NCBI GenBank assembly: GCA_035235625.1
Contig: CP141141.1
Span: forward strand, 7,492,968-7,556,967
Source: Saururus chinensis
Taxonomy: Eukaryota > Streptophyta > Magnoliopsida > Piperales > Saururaceae
Direction of reading: 5' to 3'
DNA length: 64,000 nucleotides
Position 1 is the stretch's first letter; each line of letters opens with the position of its first letter. The translations under genes and the position numbers were made by a program. Shown in pieces: positions 22,566-36,430 of the stretch. Below the pieces are notes generated by a model. It saw nothing but the letters and a program-made list of their open reading frames with translations. It was not told the DNA's origin and did not search any database.

Positions 22566-23921
22566 ATAAGGGGGGCGGCGGTTGCACTGTTCACCGTCCA
22601 GGAGCTTCTGGATCGGGCGATCCCGATCCCGATCCGAATTTCTCCTTTTTATTTTTTTTTCTTTTTCTTTTTCCAAACGTATCCCCAACGCACGTTAACC
22701 CACTGGTTACGCGTCGAACCTCCAAAATTTGCGTTGTAAGCGCGCAGCGAGGCCCGTGGCCCGCGACTAAGCCCCACACCCGACTCTACGGGTATAAATA
22801 CTGGGAAAATACACAAATATACATACGCTGAAACATCACATTTTTCTACCGAAAATGACCAGAAAAATGGTAGAAAAATCCTAGAAAATCGTAGAAAAAT
22901 CAGGGACCTTACATCTCTCTCCCCTCTCCTCTCTCTCTTCCCTCTCCTCTCTCTTCCCTCTCCTCTCTCTCTTCCCTCTCCTCTCTCTCCTCACTCTATC
23001 TATTCTAATTTTATTTTTTTTAAATTTAAAAAAGCCGTTAGTGACGTATAGTTACATACGTCACTAATACTATAGTGTATTAGCAATGTATACGACTACA
23101 CGCTGCTAATACACTATAGTATTAGTGACGTATATATGTTACGTCGCTAATGTACCATAGTATTAGCGACGTATACATGTATACATCACTAATACTCTTT
23201 TTAAAAATAATAATAATATCCCCCCTCACTCTCTCCTCTCTCTCTTCCCTCTCCCACTCTCTCTCTCTTCCTCTCTCTCTTCCCTCTCCTCTCTCTCTCT
23301 TCCCTCCCCTCCCCACCCTCTCTCTTCCCTCTCCTCTCCCTCTCTTCCCTCTCCTATCTCTCTTCCCTCCCCTCTATCTCTACTCGCTCTCTCTTCCCTC
23401 TCCACTCTCTCTTCCACATCCTCTCTCTCCTCACTCTCTCTATCTATTTTAATTTTTTTAAAATTTAAAAAAAACATTAGCGATGTACGGTTACCTACAT
23501 CGCTAATACTATGGTGTATTTGCGACGTATATAGCCATATGTTCCTAATATAATTGTGTGTTAGCAACATATAGCCGTACGCGTCACTAATATATTATAG
23601 TATTAGTGATGTATACAAGTATACAGTGCTAATACTAATTTAAAAATAAAATAAAATCACTAATTTAAAAATAAAATAAAATTAATATACCCCTCTCTCT
23701 TCCCTATCTCTCTCTCTCTCTTCCCTATCCTCTCTCTCCTCACTATCTCTACATATTTTAATTTTAATTTTTTTAAAATTTAAAAAAATCATTATTAATG
23801 TATAGTTACATACGTCACTAATACTATAGTATATTAGCGGCATATACGGCTATACGTCACTAATATATTTTAGTATTAGAGGCATATATATACGTAGCTA
23901 ATACACTGTAGTATTAGTGAC

Positions 23922-24023
<102 letters not shown>

Positions 24024-24341
24024 GTCGCTAATACTCTTTTTTTAAAAAACTAGAATTAATATCCCCTTTCTCTCTTCCCTCCCTTCTCTCTCTCCCTCTC
24101 TCTCTCTCTCCTCTCTCCCTCTCTCTCTCCACTCTCCCTCATTCGTCTCTTCTTCCTCTCTCTCTTCCCTCTCCCTCTTTCTCTCTCTTCCCTCTCCTCC
24201 TCTCTCTCTCTCTTCCCTCCCCTCTCTCTCTTCCCTATCCTCTCTCTCTTCCCTCTCCTCACTCAATCTATCTATTTTAATTTTTAAAATTTTTTAAAAA
24301 CCATTAGCGACATATAGTTACATACGTCGCTAATATATACC

Positions 24342-24927
<586 letters not shown>

Positions 24928-24930
24928 GCC

Positions 24931-25900
24931 CTATTGTCAATACGCATTCTCTAGGATCCATCTTTTTTGGTACAAGAAGAACTAGGACTGCACAAGGGCT
25001 TAGGTTCTCTCAAATTAACCCTATGTTCAATAAGTCTTCCACTTGGTTCTGTAACTCCTTATGTTCAAGAGGACTATTCTATAATGTGGTAAATGTGGTA
25101 AGCTTGCTCCTGGAATAAAATATATTTGATGTTGTGTATTTCTCATGGTTGGAAGATTCAGTAGTAAGTCTTCATTCATAATAGGTTTAAACTGCTCTAG
25201 CAACTATTTCAGTTCCTCAATCCATAGTATATGATAATTTTTAATTGACATTTGAAATTTAGCTCCAGCTTGGACATCAAAAATTTCTCCTTTCATTATT
25301 ACAGCATAAACCTCAGTGTATGATTTAATCTCATATTGTATATCTTGAATCAACATAACTATGAAACTAGGTTTCAGTTCTCTTTTCACTTGTGGTTCTC
25401 CCATACTAGGTAGCAATGCCAATTTTACACATGCTGCACAAAGGAATAAATATTCTTCCTACCTTCATGATGAGAATCAACTGCATATTGTCATGGCCTG
25501 CCAAGAAGAATATGACAAGCTAACATGTCTACCACATCACATAGTATTTCCGCCTTACATGATTTTCCAATTAAAAATGGGACATTACACCTCTCAGTCA
25601 CCCTAGTTTCTCCAATGTCTTTAATCCACCCCATTGAATAAGGATGAGGATGTTTTTCTGTCTTCAACTGAAGTTTTTCAACCACATCTTTAGCTATAAT
25701 ATTTTCACTACTACCTCCATCTATAATGACTGCAAATTCTTTGATTCACAGTTCCCGTAATTTGAAAGATATTATGTCTTTGGCTCTTAATTGCTTGCAT
25801 TGGAATTAACATGATCCCCTGACAACCATAGATAAGGGATGCTCTTCACAAGATAAACCTTCATCCCCTGTGATTTCCTCTAGTGGCAATTCCTTTCCTT
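24931..25900 (-). pseudogene. Gypsy A reverse transcriptase 5' part and protease remnant
   Basis: Continues the RT across the CACTA insertion: on minus the frame reads RMRIDNRA just before the GCC duplication, joining [10 protein letters not shown] at 14566. Upstream are RVNLRESKPLCSPSSSCTKK and, at 25491-25685, EKLQLKTEKHPHPYSMGWIK, VTERCNVPFLIGKS and CDVVDMLACHILLGRP, the spacer after the protease. Stops interrupt all parts. Confidence 0.82.
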
Positions 25901-27069
25901 CATTCTCAATTTTGATGTTTTCCTCTAATGCTTCAGTTGTAACTACAATAGTAGTATTTGTTCTTCTCAATGGAACTTGACTAGATATATGCCCAGGATG
26001 TTGACATTTATAGCAAATACTAATAGGATGAGCATATTGATTAGATTTTGAGGTTGAGGCTGATGAATTATTTTTCTAAAAACCTTTGGAATTGTCAAAT
26101 TTAACAGTCTTCTCTAGAAGATAACTAGAAATTGTTCCTTTACCTCGTTCTATAAACCATGAAATTGGTGCTATTTTTCCCTCCCATATAAGTCTTATGA
26201 CCAATTCTGTCTAATTGATATTCAATTTTCAGAGCAATCTGAATAGTGTCACACAAGGTGCAAAGTGGTTGAGAAGCTAGTATGTCCTGCATAACATATT
26301 TTAATCCACTAGTAAATCGAGCAATCAGTTGTGCTTCTGTTTCAACTAATTCATTACTTTCTTAAAGCCGCTGGAATTTAGAAACATTTTTGTTTCCTTG
26401 TTTACAATATTGGTATTGCCTAAATAAAGTCTATTCGAAATCAACCAGTAGAAATCTATCTTGTAGCAATTTCTTCATACAAATCCAGGATTTGATTGGA
26501 TGTTTTCTTTGCCTCATTCTATTAGTTTGTAATTGATTCCACCAAGCTAACACTCCACTTTTCAATTGACAAGCAACCAATTCAACTTTTAAATCTTCAG
26601 GAACTTCCATACAATCGAAATAATTTTATATCACAAGAATCCAATCTAGAAGTTCTGTAATATTCATTTGACCATTAAATGAAGAGCAATCCAGTTGAGA
26701 AATTCTGTAATATTCATTTGACCATTAAATGAAGGCATATCCAGTTTTGGACAAAAAACTTGAGGATTTTGCAAATCACCTCTATGATTCTATTGTAAGT
26801 ATTCCAATTCATCTTCACTAGACAAGTCTACATTTTCTAGATTTACAGGGACCACTCGAACTGGCTGATTATGAGGAATTAGTTGGTTGTGATCAAATCT
26901 TTGTCGTCCTCCTACCGGGATCTAGGGTTGCGAAATTTTTAGAGGAATATTTAGTTGTTGCATTTGTTGGAGAGCTTGTTGCAGTTGGACTTGAGTTTGT
27001 TGTTGTGAATGTAGTAGTTGAACCATCATTAGGCGGAGATCCACAGCTTCAGATCCTTCAACTTCCATG
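25901..27069 (-). pseudogene. Gypsy A gag remnant
   Basis: Starts at ATG 27067-27069 (MEVEGSEAVDLRLMMVQLLH), with a Gln-rich segment QQQTQVQLQQALQQMQQL, then LEYLQ and CPKLDMPSFNGQMNITEFLN (Gag retrotransposon domain), ELVETEAQLIARFTSGLKY and a damaged zinc knuckle ICYKCQHPGHISSQVP near 26010 whose last Cys is lost. A ~50-base tandem duplication lies at 26654-26752. Frames are broken. Confidence 0.8.
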
Positions 27070-27084
27070 ATATCAACTAAATCT

Positions 27085-27097
27085 CTCTCTGACACTA
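27085..27097 (-). promoter_or_regulatory. Primer binding site of gypsy A
   Basis: TAGTGTCAGAGAG on minus directly inside the 5' LTR, a diverged form of the initiator tRNA-Met site TGGTATCAGAGC. Confidence 0.55.
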
Positions 27098-27787
27098 TGA
27101 TGCAACAGCAGTAGAGAAATGAATTTGTGTATAACACGAATTTGAAACAACAAATGTTTAAATCTTTTTTGTACTTTCAATTCAGATATTGTATCAACAC
27201 ATTGAAGAATTTCAATTTGTAATTGAACATCAAATAGAAAAAAAGAATTCTCATTTTGAGAATTCTAATAAAATCACCAAGAACAAAAATAAAGTGTGAA
27301 TTCACATAAACTAGTGAGACAATTCAATCGACTTACATGATTAAACCAAGTAATCAAAAAATCAAATTGATTCCATGAGTCTGCAACGAGCTTTAGTGTA
27401 ATATCCCTAATTTTCCCGAGTTTCAAAATTTAAATACGTGGAAATTATGGTGTTTGACCTATTGACATTCTTATTAGAATAAGTTTCTCCCTAGATAGAA
27501 TTTGGGGCTGAAACTAATTCTATTGGAAAGTAGACAGAAAGAGCTTCAAAAAGTCACCAAGAATGCGCGAATCGGAGTCCGGATGAGGGAGAAATGACCG
27601 TTTGAAGTTGAACATATAGTGCAGGACCCGTTTACCCGAACTGAACGTGTGAATTGTCCGTTTAAGTCACTATTTGGGCCCGATCAATTAGCATTCCGAA
27701 TTTGTGTTTTTAGGGCTCAATTTAGTTGCTAAATTGAAGAGGTTTTAACCCAAATTCTCATGGGATTAGGGCTCTTAATCCCATGCC

Positions 27788-27794
27788 TATAAAA
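27788..27794 (+). promoter_or_regulatory. TATA box of the 27,397-30,812 LTR
   Basis: CCTATAAAAGGAG, a strong plant TATA context, at the expected place for the U3/R part of a long LTR. Confidence 0.7.
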
Positions 27795-28079
27795 GGAGAA
27801 TTAGGGTTAATAGAAGGGGGGTTCTGGTGGTTGAAAAGGCGAAGAAGGTGGTTCCGGCGAAGCTCCAGCGAGGCTCTAGTGGCGAAAGATCAACGGCAAA
27901 CTGGCAATTAATGTAGGTTGGTTATCGTAGTCTCAAGTCAATTAAATCTATGGATACTGTTGTATAATTAATATGAGCAGAAATCTATGCAATAAGTTTG
28001 TAATTTCTTATTCATTTAGTGCAGAGATCATTGTTCCCGTAATTACGTGAAATAGTGAATCTGCATAATAAAAATTTGC

Positions 28080-28680
28080 ACTTTGCGGCAGCCGGCCGGC
28101 CACTGGCTGGCCGGTCTCCTTCCTGCAAGAAACCCTAGTCGCTGGGTGAGAGCGACTGGAAGATAACTGCCGGCGGCAGATTCCGCCGCCGCCGTGCGGG
28201 CTTGTACTTCGGAAAAAAAAAGAGGAGGCTGGCCGCACTGGCCCCGGTCGCGCCGCCGTGGCCGCGCAGGCCTGGGTCGCGCCAGCCGTGGCTACGCTAG
28301 CCCCGGTCGCGCCGGACGTGGCTGCACTAGCCTCGTCCGTGCTGGCCCCAACCGCAATGGCCCTGGTCACAGAGGCGGCTCCACCGTTCGGATTCTCAGA
28401 GAAAGAAAAAAAAAAGAAAATGGCTCTTTTGGCCTCAAGCCGGCCACCGGACGGTGGCGGAATCAATGCAGTCAGTTCCGCCGCACCCCGGTGGTCCGAA
28501 AGCCTAAGGTCCGGGCCCCCTCCACCGCTGTGCAGGCAGCGCTGCCAGAGGCCAGGCGGCCTCTAGCCGGCCTTGAGGAAGATGACCCGCAGTGCAGGTC
28601 GTCGTCTCGCTGGACCGGGTCAGGTAACCTGACCCGATTCGGCCCAACTAGAAAATAAATAAATAACTGAACCGGGTCCG
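28080..28680. other. GC-rich block of the 3.4 kb solo LTR
   Basis: GC-rich with repeated GGTCGCGCCGGCC- and CGTGGC-type motifs about 30-40 bases apart near 28230-28330. It gives open frames on both strands (Ala/Thr-rich, Arg/Gly-rich) without recognisable domains. Its place after the TATA box matches the GC-rich block of family B. Confidence 0.55.
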
Positions 28681-31057
28681 GTTCAGTGAGCTATTACTTT
28701 CATAAAAATGCAAAATAATTTATGAAGAACCATGGTTGTATGCCGAGTGTCTGTACCAAGTTTCAGACTGGGAAAAAAATCTCAGAGCCTCTGAAATGAC
28801 TAATTTACCCTTGTGAGTGTAGCATAGAATAATCATTAATGATCGAATTTAGGGCCTCCGGTTTAGGGGCCTATAAGTTGATTTATAATTTGAGAAAAAT
28901 CTCAGGAAGATTGCAGTGAGTATCCTAAATTTGGACCAAGCCATGAGCTAAGTAAAAATCCCAGTAAGTAGATATTTGACTGTTTTACCCCTAGGGTTAA
29001 GGTAAGACAGTTAATTGAACCGGAGTCGGTTCAAGGGGTTTACGACCCCGTTAAACGGAAAGAAAATTACCACGGGTTCACAATGTCAAGGTGTACCCTT
29101 GGGATTAGTGTTGAACTTGTCAAGGTTCAGGGAAACCCTGAACAAAAGACAAAGATACCCTTGTGCAGATTGGTCGTATTCGTGTGGATGGAATTAATGG
29201 GCCAATGTGATACTAAAACCTTTTGAGAGGTTAAAGACTTACCCGAGAGCAGAGAGGACCATATCCAATGTTGGATAATTACTTTAATGCCCTTAGGTCC
29301 ACTACAACCAGTTTTCACAAAGATTTATTAAGATAACCCAAGGAGGGTTAGGGCACAATAGCTCGAGTAATTCTTATATCATTAATAAATTTTATTATTG
29401 ATATTATAATTTGCTTGGACCTGTGTGGTTCTGATTGTTTATGTTGTTCATTGTTTCTATATTTGATATTGATGTTGTGATAAGAATTTATCATCTGGCT
29501 AAGATTATTGAAAGATAAATCAATGGGGCTTGATAGCTTTGGATTGGGCGAGAATACCTAATCAAGATAAAGACTAATATACCTCTGAGGGGTCTGGGAC
29601 TAGTTCATAGAGTGAACAAAGCCTTTGACCTGACGTTTTGCCTTGGTTGATGAACCAATGGCAGTCTCGAGTTTTAAACCCTAGTCTAGAAGGGACTAAT
29701 AGGGTTTGGGATAGTCATTCAAAATCCTAGCTTATAGATGAGCAAGATAGGGTTCAGAATGATTTCCTAAGTTTTAGCTCTATTGAGGAGCCGCTGATTT
29801 GACCGTGTAGTTGCACCTCCCCATTGGAGGGAGTTCTTTGTGAGCCGGGCTCACCGCAGATCTATTGAGGATTTTTTAGTGTACACGCATTTAGGGTCGC
29901 TGACATCCTTCTTGGTTGGCATCTCTGACCACTTCTGTTCAGGTGCAGTTGTGGGCCATGCCCTTCCACTCCAATCAGGTCCTTATGGGCTAGGTTGGAA
30001 GATGGCAATTCATGGTGGATTCCAGGGGCCTGGTGGATTCCAGGATGTTTCGTTGTCATTTGTCACTTAGGTTGACATCTGATGAGTCTGTCTGTCATTG
30101 GGATTATACAGGGATATTAATTATCGAACAATAGTTCGAGAAATAATTAATAACATTGATTGATATTGCTTGTTTAATTAGAACAAGTGGAACGATTAAA
30201 GGACTTGCATAAAATGTAGGTTGCTTGAAAATACTTAAGCATTGCATGGGTGATGCTATGCTTCTTACTATAGTGTTGTTTCAGGCAAAACTACGTTTGG
30301 ATCCGATCTTGTTGGAAACATTGGAGATGTTGTCTGATGAGTACGTAGGCAACTAACATCGGGTGATGTTGGCCAGATCCGAAAAATATTAATAAAACCT
30401 TTTGTCCTTTGGAAGCTCTTCTCCTGTAGGCGGAGATGCACCATTGTGGTTGTGGTTGTTGTTTGGTTTGCTTTGTTGCAGATCCTCCAGGCGACGATAA
30501 GTGAGACCAAGGCAGGTGTGCACAAGAGGTTTCTGCGTTTCTGTAACTCTGGTACGTAAGTGTACCTTAAACATGAGAGTCAACTTGTTATTTATTTTCA
30601 GACAGGTGACAGACTTGTACTTAGATGGATGAGCTGGTCTTTATGAATTTTCAGATGTTAAATAATATCATATGATTTGATATTCATATTTGTGAACCCC
30701 AGTTATCATGACCTGGATATTTAATCGAAGGGTTTGTTTTGTATTTAAAGAAAAAAAATTTACCTACCGTTCGTGCTATTTAAAAATGCTTTTAAAAATC
30801 CGGGTCGTGACATTTAGCTCCTCGAATAACACAATTTTGTCATCAATTTTCAAAAATATCATTATGATCCGAAAATTTTGGATCTACCTCTTTTTATTGT
30901 CTCTAGTTCATTTTCAGCTAAAATTGCCTATTAAAGTTGGTAAAATCATTTTCAGCTGAACTTGCCAACTCAGCTAGAATATAAAGACCAAAATACTCTT
31001 CCAGTAAAGACTGTGTTTATTCTGGTCACAGGGACAATTACATCTTGTTCCACATCA

Positions 31058-31640
31058 CCTACCCTACCTTGCGACATCAAGTTCAAACTCTCTCCATCTC
31101 CATCAACCCCCCACATCCCTCATCTTCGCATTCCTATCTCCATCAGCCCCTTTTTTACACAAACCCATGTTCCACCCTACAATACCCAGCCCCCTACCAT
31201 CTCCATGCTGGCCTTCCTTTGCCTAAAGTTTTCCATACCTACGTCCACCCTCCTCAATTCCAACTTGCTCTTCCGACCTCACTGACAAGTTATGTTTGTC
31301 TTGAAGTTAGGTTTGTTTTGTTAGCAAGGTATGTTGTCTTAGATCCTTCAATTTTGTAGAAGATTTGGATTGTTTTCCTAGACTTGTTGTTTTGTTCAGT
31401 CGCTCCTATGGGCATGTCCCATTTTCTTTCCAAGTTGATGGGTAGAAGTCCAAGGGAGCATTGGCTGGTGTTCTCTACTAAGGTCGGCAGGTACCCCCTT
31501 GTCTCGTTGTGGTCTTTGTCGCCTACCATGTTTGGCAGTGGTGTTTCTTTCCCCTATGGGGTAGTCATGATTGAGTTTTATGTCGTCACTTGGCTCTACC
31601 CCTAAAGTATGATTCTGGTACCTAGTTCTTTTTTTGTGAC
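31058..31640. other. Unassigned sequence right of gypsy A
   Basis: C-rich then AT-balanced sequence with short chance open frames on both strands. No domain was recognised. Confidence 0.4.
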
Positions 31641-31880
31641 TCTTTTGCCATAGTAAATGCCGACCCTTTGGAGGTTCCAACTGAGTTAGAGTTTGAGGTC
31701 CTCCCCAACAAAGGTGGTCTCCTTCTAATGCCAATGGTGTGTGAAAGCATATGATCATCGTTTTAGTGTTTAGGTTGTAAAAGTGAAATTTTGTTTCAGT
31801 TTCAACCTTATGTAACATAGAAGGATGTATACAATTTGGTTAATGTAAAGTTTCTTCACCTAAAAAAAAGAGAAAGAAAG
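31640..31880 (+). mobile_element. Possible LINE 3' tail
   Basis: The sequence TTGGTTAATGTAAAGTTTCT followed by TCACCTAAAAAAAAGAG at about 31838-31871 resembles the 3' ends of plant L1 LINEs (TAATGAAGTTTCTT then poly-A). No reverse transcriptase was seen upstream, so it would be a strongly 5'-truncated copy. Confidence 0.35.
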
Positions 31881-34800
31881 TATACAATCAAATGTATCCC
31901 CTTTCGATTGGTTTGGTCTCCTGCAAAGCTGTTGATCAATTCATTATTTGAATGCACTAAAAAAAAATTACATATTTTATTGCCCAAAAGCGGGCGTCAA
32001 CCCAAGATTAGTACAATGAGACTCCTTCACATGCAGAGCGATTTACCAAAATGGCTGCAAAATACACTATAATATACAAAATATTATATATTTTAGCATA
32101 ATACAAAAATAGTCATGCACATGTGGTTACTCCTACACATGTGCCATAAAATAACATAATTACCCTTAACCAAGCTCAAAACCCAAAAACACTCCAGTTT
32201 CTCATCTTCTTTTGATCTTCGAGCTCCATGACTATTGTCATCTCTATGGCTACTGGTTTGCATCCATTTTCGCCGCTAGCCTCCCATTGTTGCTGACATT
32301 ATCTCCTCACATTTGGCTAGACTCTCAATTTGTCCCTAACCTCCATTCGGCGCTCGTCGAACCAAAAATATGACACCCATAATTTTGTGAGGAATTTCTT
32401 TGTATTTTATTTATAATTTTTTCTCGTGGTTTATTTTTTATCTTGGGTGAGAAGTTCTTGTGTCTTTTGAACTAATGAATCTCTTTGGTAAACATAAAAT
32501 TCTTAGGTAATGAAATCAGGAAAGTAGTAAGGATGCTATGTTTGAAGTTTGTTTAATCTTAATTTGGAATAAAAAGTTTTGTCGGCAAGCATCAACTAGT
32601 TGATGAACCTACTGATGAAACATGTCATTGTCAGCAAGGTTTGACACGTTGGTTGACTCATTGATGGGGTACTATGGGAAATATTAGAAACCTTCGATGT
32701 GTCGATGGTTGTGAAACAGTTTCGCTGATAGGTTTGAAAATGTACAAAGAAGTTGTTCCAAGCAGTTTGGGGGATGGTTATGCACCAGAATTCAATTATA
32801 TGATTCCCATATAACTTTGACAAATCATGACCTTCATCCTACAAATTCTCTAACTTTAGTGAGAAAGTTATGGATTGAGTGTTTGTTAGAGTTTAGTGGA
32901 AGGGAAGAAGAACCAAATTCGTGGAAACATTGCTTATTTGCAAAAAAAGGTCAGATTGCTAACATTGTATTGTGATTTAACACCATGTATAGCCACGATG
33001 GATTTGAATTACAATGTTTTGGTGATTAAACATATGAAAGCATAATTCTAAAATGTTCTATGATGGCATAACTATGATCATGATCTTTGTATTTAAATAA
33101 GTATTTCATTCGATAAGATCATGTTGTAGTCTTAATTTTGAAATATTAAAGCGAAATATCATGTTTGAATAAATTTAAAATGATTTTTCCAATTCTATTA
33201 TTTCTTCCCAACATCGACATGTCTATTAGCGTGTCGATTATGCTACCGATGTCACGAAGGAGATGACATTATTAATATCGATGAGCATCGATATGTTGAC
33301 GTGTCATTGATAGGTGACCAACAGTGAGGTCAACACATCGATGAAGGATTGATGAGGATGGTTTGCCTTGTCATCCCACTATCGGCAAGGTTCGACATGT
33401 CGACGAGTTATCTATGGTCATCTGTCTTGGTTGACGTGTCAATGACAATGAATTCACCGACAATAAGTTGGTTTTAGGAAAAGTGTTAGCAATGAATGTT
33501 ATAAGTGTTACTATTATTATGAGATATGATAGCATGATATTGAAATCCTTGAAATGCAAATAAATGTGATATTATGATTTATGATGATGTTTGAGTCTAT
33601 GTGCCCTTGTTTGTGTGCGTAGAAATCCTTGAAATGGATAGCCCTCATAAAGTTACTTAAGGACAAGAAGATCCTTCTGTCAATATGGCTCCTCAAGTGA
33701 GTGTTTAGCCATGTATGGAAGGGTTTGATATAAAATAGGACTAAGGACTTACGGCTCTCTAACAACATATAGAATTGCTTCATTGGCCCAGGAGATGCGT
33801 TTAAATAGGCTAGAGCATTAAATGATAATTAGTTCCATATAATACAATATATGAGCTTTTGATAATCATGGAAGTTGGGACTTCAACCACTTAGGTCGAT
33901 GAGCCTTATGAGCTTTAACTTCATGATGTGGATGGAGCGGGCAAGCCTCAAAATACTTGAGGTCATTTGTGAGTAGTTAAATTCATGGTCCAGTGAGGCG
34001 AGGTTGTACTCCTAGACGTGATACCATCTCATAGAGAACCTTTGTGCTTACACTTATGGAGCAAGAGACTCCTAAGTGAAGTCATGTTATGAATGATTGA
34101 AATCATGATAAAGTAATTATAAATGTCTTGTTTATTTCATCCATGTATGATAATGATGGATTTATTAGTATTGTTGATGTGTTGATGTAATGAGAATGCA
34201 TGCATGCATTGTTATTTCATAGTACTTGTATAGCCATCCCACTTAGTACACTATGTATACTCAGTATCCTCGTGATGTATATTTGCCTAAAGAGTAGCAA
34301 GGCTGGGAATGGGAGCTCGAAAAGGATGATAAGTTCTAGAAGAATGCAGATTTTCTTATCTTGTTTAGTATGACTTTTAGTATGGTGTGTAGCTTGAAAC
34401 TTAGGCACTTGAGTGCCAATTACTTATAGTTGTATGTGTATGGTGGATTCATGGTATGTATTCGGGTAATACCCTGTTAGTTTTATGTATTATTTGACCT
34501 TGTCCTAAATATTGATATGATTGTTTAGTCATTCTTATGTTCAAAAATGAATAAGTCACCCAAGGATAACTTTGTCATTGATTGACAAAAAGTATAAAAA
34601 AGAATATTATTTTCGCTGATTGTATTGTGATAAAAAAGTTTCTGATTGACAACTACCCACGGCCATAAATTGGATATGATTGATTTTAGATTGATGTTTG
34701 TAGGTAAAAAAAATGAAGTTGAGGAGTTCAAGGGCTGAAATCCTTGCCTCAATGGCCAATAAGATGCAAAAGAAATATGCTCTAAAGGGATTTGAAGTAG

Positions 34801-35870
34801 TTGTAAATGAATTAATCTTGCAAGTATATTCGGCTCATGAAAGATCATTTCAAGAGCGATCACCAACCAAAGCAAAATGTTCATGAGGATTTTATTCTAG
34901 CAATTCCTTAAGATTAAGGTGAGAGTTTAATATTTGTCTCCAACTAAGTAGATCACTAGATTTCTCATAACCCTAATGCTAGTTAACAAGGCCAAGAATT
35001 AAGAGCTCTACCCTCTTTGAACAATAAGTTCTTATATAGTAGTAACTATCAATTAACCTTAAGCATATTTCATAACTTTTTTATCAATCAAACCACAATC
35101 ATGCAAATTCACACAAGAATTTTTTCGTAAAAAGCCGGAAGTAGGATAAAAAAGCACAACCACTTTTGGCCTAAAATCAATGCGCTAGCCAAGAAAAAAT
35201 TTTACATAACACAAGCAAACTACGAACCTCTAATGAAGACTCTTAACACAACTCCTTTTTCTTTAGATCTCATTTTCCTTTTGTTCCTAACCTTTAAGTC
35301 TTCTCCCTAAGTTTTAGAAGCTTTTTTCCCTCATTGTTTTGTTTGTGCCTTCTTCAAGTCTCCTCAATCAAGCTCCTCTTTATTGTTGATTTGGCTTTGA
35401 ATCTCTTCAATATCTCACTGAAAGACTTATTTAACATTCTCTTCAAGTTTGTGTGTGAAAAATACTCTTTGTTGTGTCTCTCTCTCTATAATGTCGAAGA
35501 ATTTTCTAAATTTTTAAAGTTGGCTACATGTAAAATAGTGTTATTAACCCCTTGACCTTCTCAGAAGAATAACTTTCGAGGTAGATAGATTTTAGGTCTA
35601 AGACCTATGTAGATAAAAAGTAGAGACAAAGAGCTTCAACTATGGGAATCACTCTTGAAGCACTTGGCTCTAGGCTTTCACTCCTCATTAGACTCTTTTA
35701 GATCAAGTATAAATCACAATTATCTGATCTTTTTAAGGAGAAAAATGGAATCTTCAAACTCATAACCGCACACCCACCCACGGTTTTAACCTACCTAACT
35801 CTACCTCTTTTATTGGTGCATGCGTCGGTGAGTTGCCAATGGTATAAAATTTTAATTTTTATTGTTAAAA
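31881..35870. other. Four kb of decayed intergenic sequence
   Basis: No gene recognised. At 33180-33460 there are repeated CGATGTGTCGA / CATCGATGAGCATCGATATG motifs. At about 33900-34520 the text resembles the inner part of a gypsy LTR (CTTAGTACACTATGTATACTCAGT), but no ends or duplication were found. 34900-35800 is AT-rich with short open frames only. Confidence 0.4.
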
Positions 35871-35876
35871 AATATT

Positions 35877-36423
35877 AGGTGTTACATAGAATTCTTATAT
35901 ATGTTAATGAAACAAAGACTTGTGGGCTAAAATATGAATGTGAATATGAAGACAATTTGGTTAGTAATTCTGATAGTGATTGGGTTTGTTGTGTTATTGA
36001 TAGAAGAAGCATTTTTGGCTGAATTTTCACATTAGCAAGAAAGGTAATAAATAATATGGTCATCAAAGAAGCAAAACACCAATGCATTATCTTTCATTGA
36101 TCATGAGAATATTTCAACTACAAGTACCACTTGGTAAGCAGTGTGACTAAGAATAATCCTCAAAGATCTCAAATGCGAGCTAGCTTCCCCAACAACCATC
36201 TTTTGTGACAACATGTCAACCATTTCAATTTCTAAAAAGTCTATCTTTCATGGAAGAAGTAAACACAGAAAGTTGAAACATCACTACATAGGAGAGCTAG
36301 TGGAAAAAGTGAAATTGAGTTGAAGTTCAATAATACAAATATCAACTGGCTAATGTGTTCACCAAAGTCCTGGCCATGGAGAAGTTCGCATACTTTAGAC
36401 AACTTATGAAAACTACAAATTAA
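35877..36423 (+). pseudogene. Ty1/copia RNase H remnant
   Basis: LHRILIYVNETKTCGLKYEC at 35880, then NSDSDWVCCVIDRRS (first RNase H Asp), IFTLARKVINNMV, a degraded middle, HGRSKHRKLKHHYIGELVEK-like sequence near 36245-36315, and LANVFTKVLAMEKFAYFRQL near 36350. It ends in stop plus polypurine tract AAGAGGGAG. Frames are shifted several times. Plus strand. Confidence 0.8.
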
Positions 36424-36430
36424 GAGGGAG

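Larger units (their letters stand above)
17710..22913 (-). mobile_element. 5.2 kb solo LTR (family B, copy 1) nested in the CACTA element
   Basis: Plus-strand ends TGTAACGCCCGAG...GGGACCTTACA with a perfect 5-base duplication TCTCT (17705-17709, 22914-22918). No internal second LTR, primer site or polyprotein was seen, so it reads as a solo LTR. Homologous to 46785-51170 at both ends and across the GC-rich part. Minus orientation is inferred from the ends: read on minus it starts TGTAAGGTCCC and ends GGGCGTTACA, like the two relatives with TATA boxes. A non-autonomous element without LTRs cannot be excluded. Confidence 0.82.
27397..30812 (+). mobile_element. 3.4 kb solo LTR (family F) nested in the gypsy A LTR
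   Basis: Ends TGTAATATCCC...CGGGTCGTGACA, with a perfect duplication TTTAG (27392-27396, 30813-30817). A strong TATA box (27788-27794) lies about 390 bases from the left end, fixing plus orientation. No polyprotein and no second LTR are present. The right 700 bases are homologous to 43885-44613. Confidence 0.85.
27098..31057 (-). repeat. 5' LTR of gypsy A, split by a solo LTR
   Basis: Two parts, 27098-27396 and 30813-31057, join at the TTTAG duplication to give about 540 bases. Together they align with 11740-12274. The outer end CACATCA at 31057 abuts the CCTAC target duplication. Confidence 0.85.

Noticed and set aside
22063..22587. A possible centromeric or satellite origin for the GC-rich repeats
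   Set aside because: Units are few and degenerate and confined to the solo LTR boundaries; there is no long homogeneous array.
21391..22831. Open frames of 150-236 residues on both strands
   Set aside because: High GC content removes stop codons. The frames overlap on opposite strands, show no family, and lie in a solo LTR.
28008..28658. A 152-residue minus frame and a 154-residue plus frame
   Set aside because: GC-rich, overlapping on opposite strands, within a solo LTR, and Ala/Thr- or Arg/Gly-rich without a domain.
31384..31818. Overlapping plus and minus frames of 73-140 residues
   Set aside because: No domain recognised and both strands are open together. At most a LINE-related remnant near 31.8 kb.
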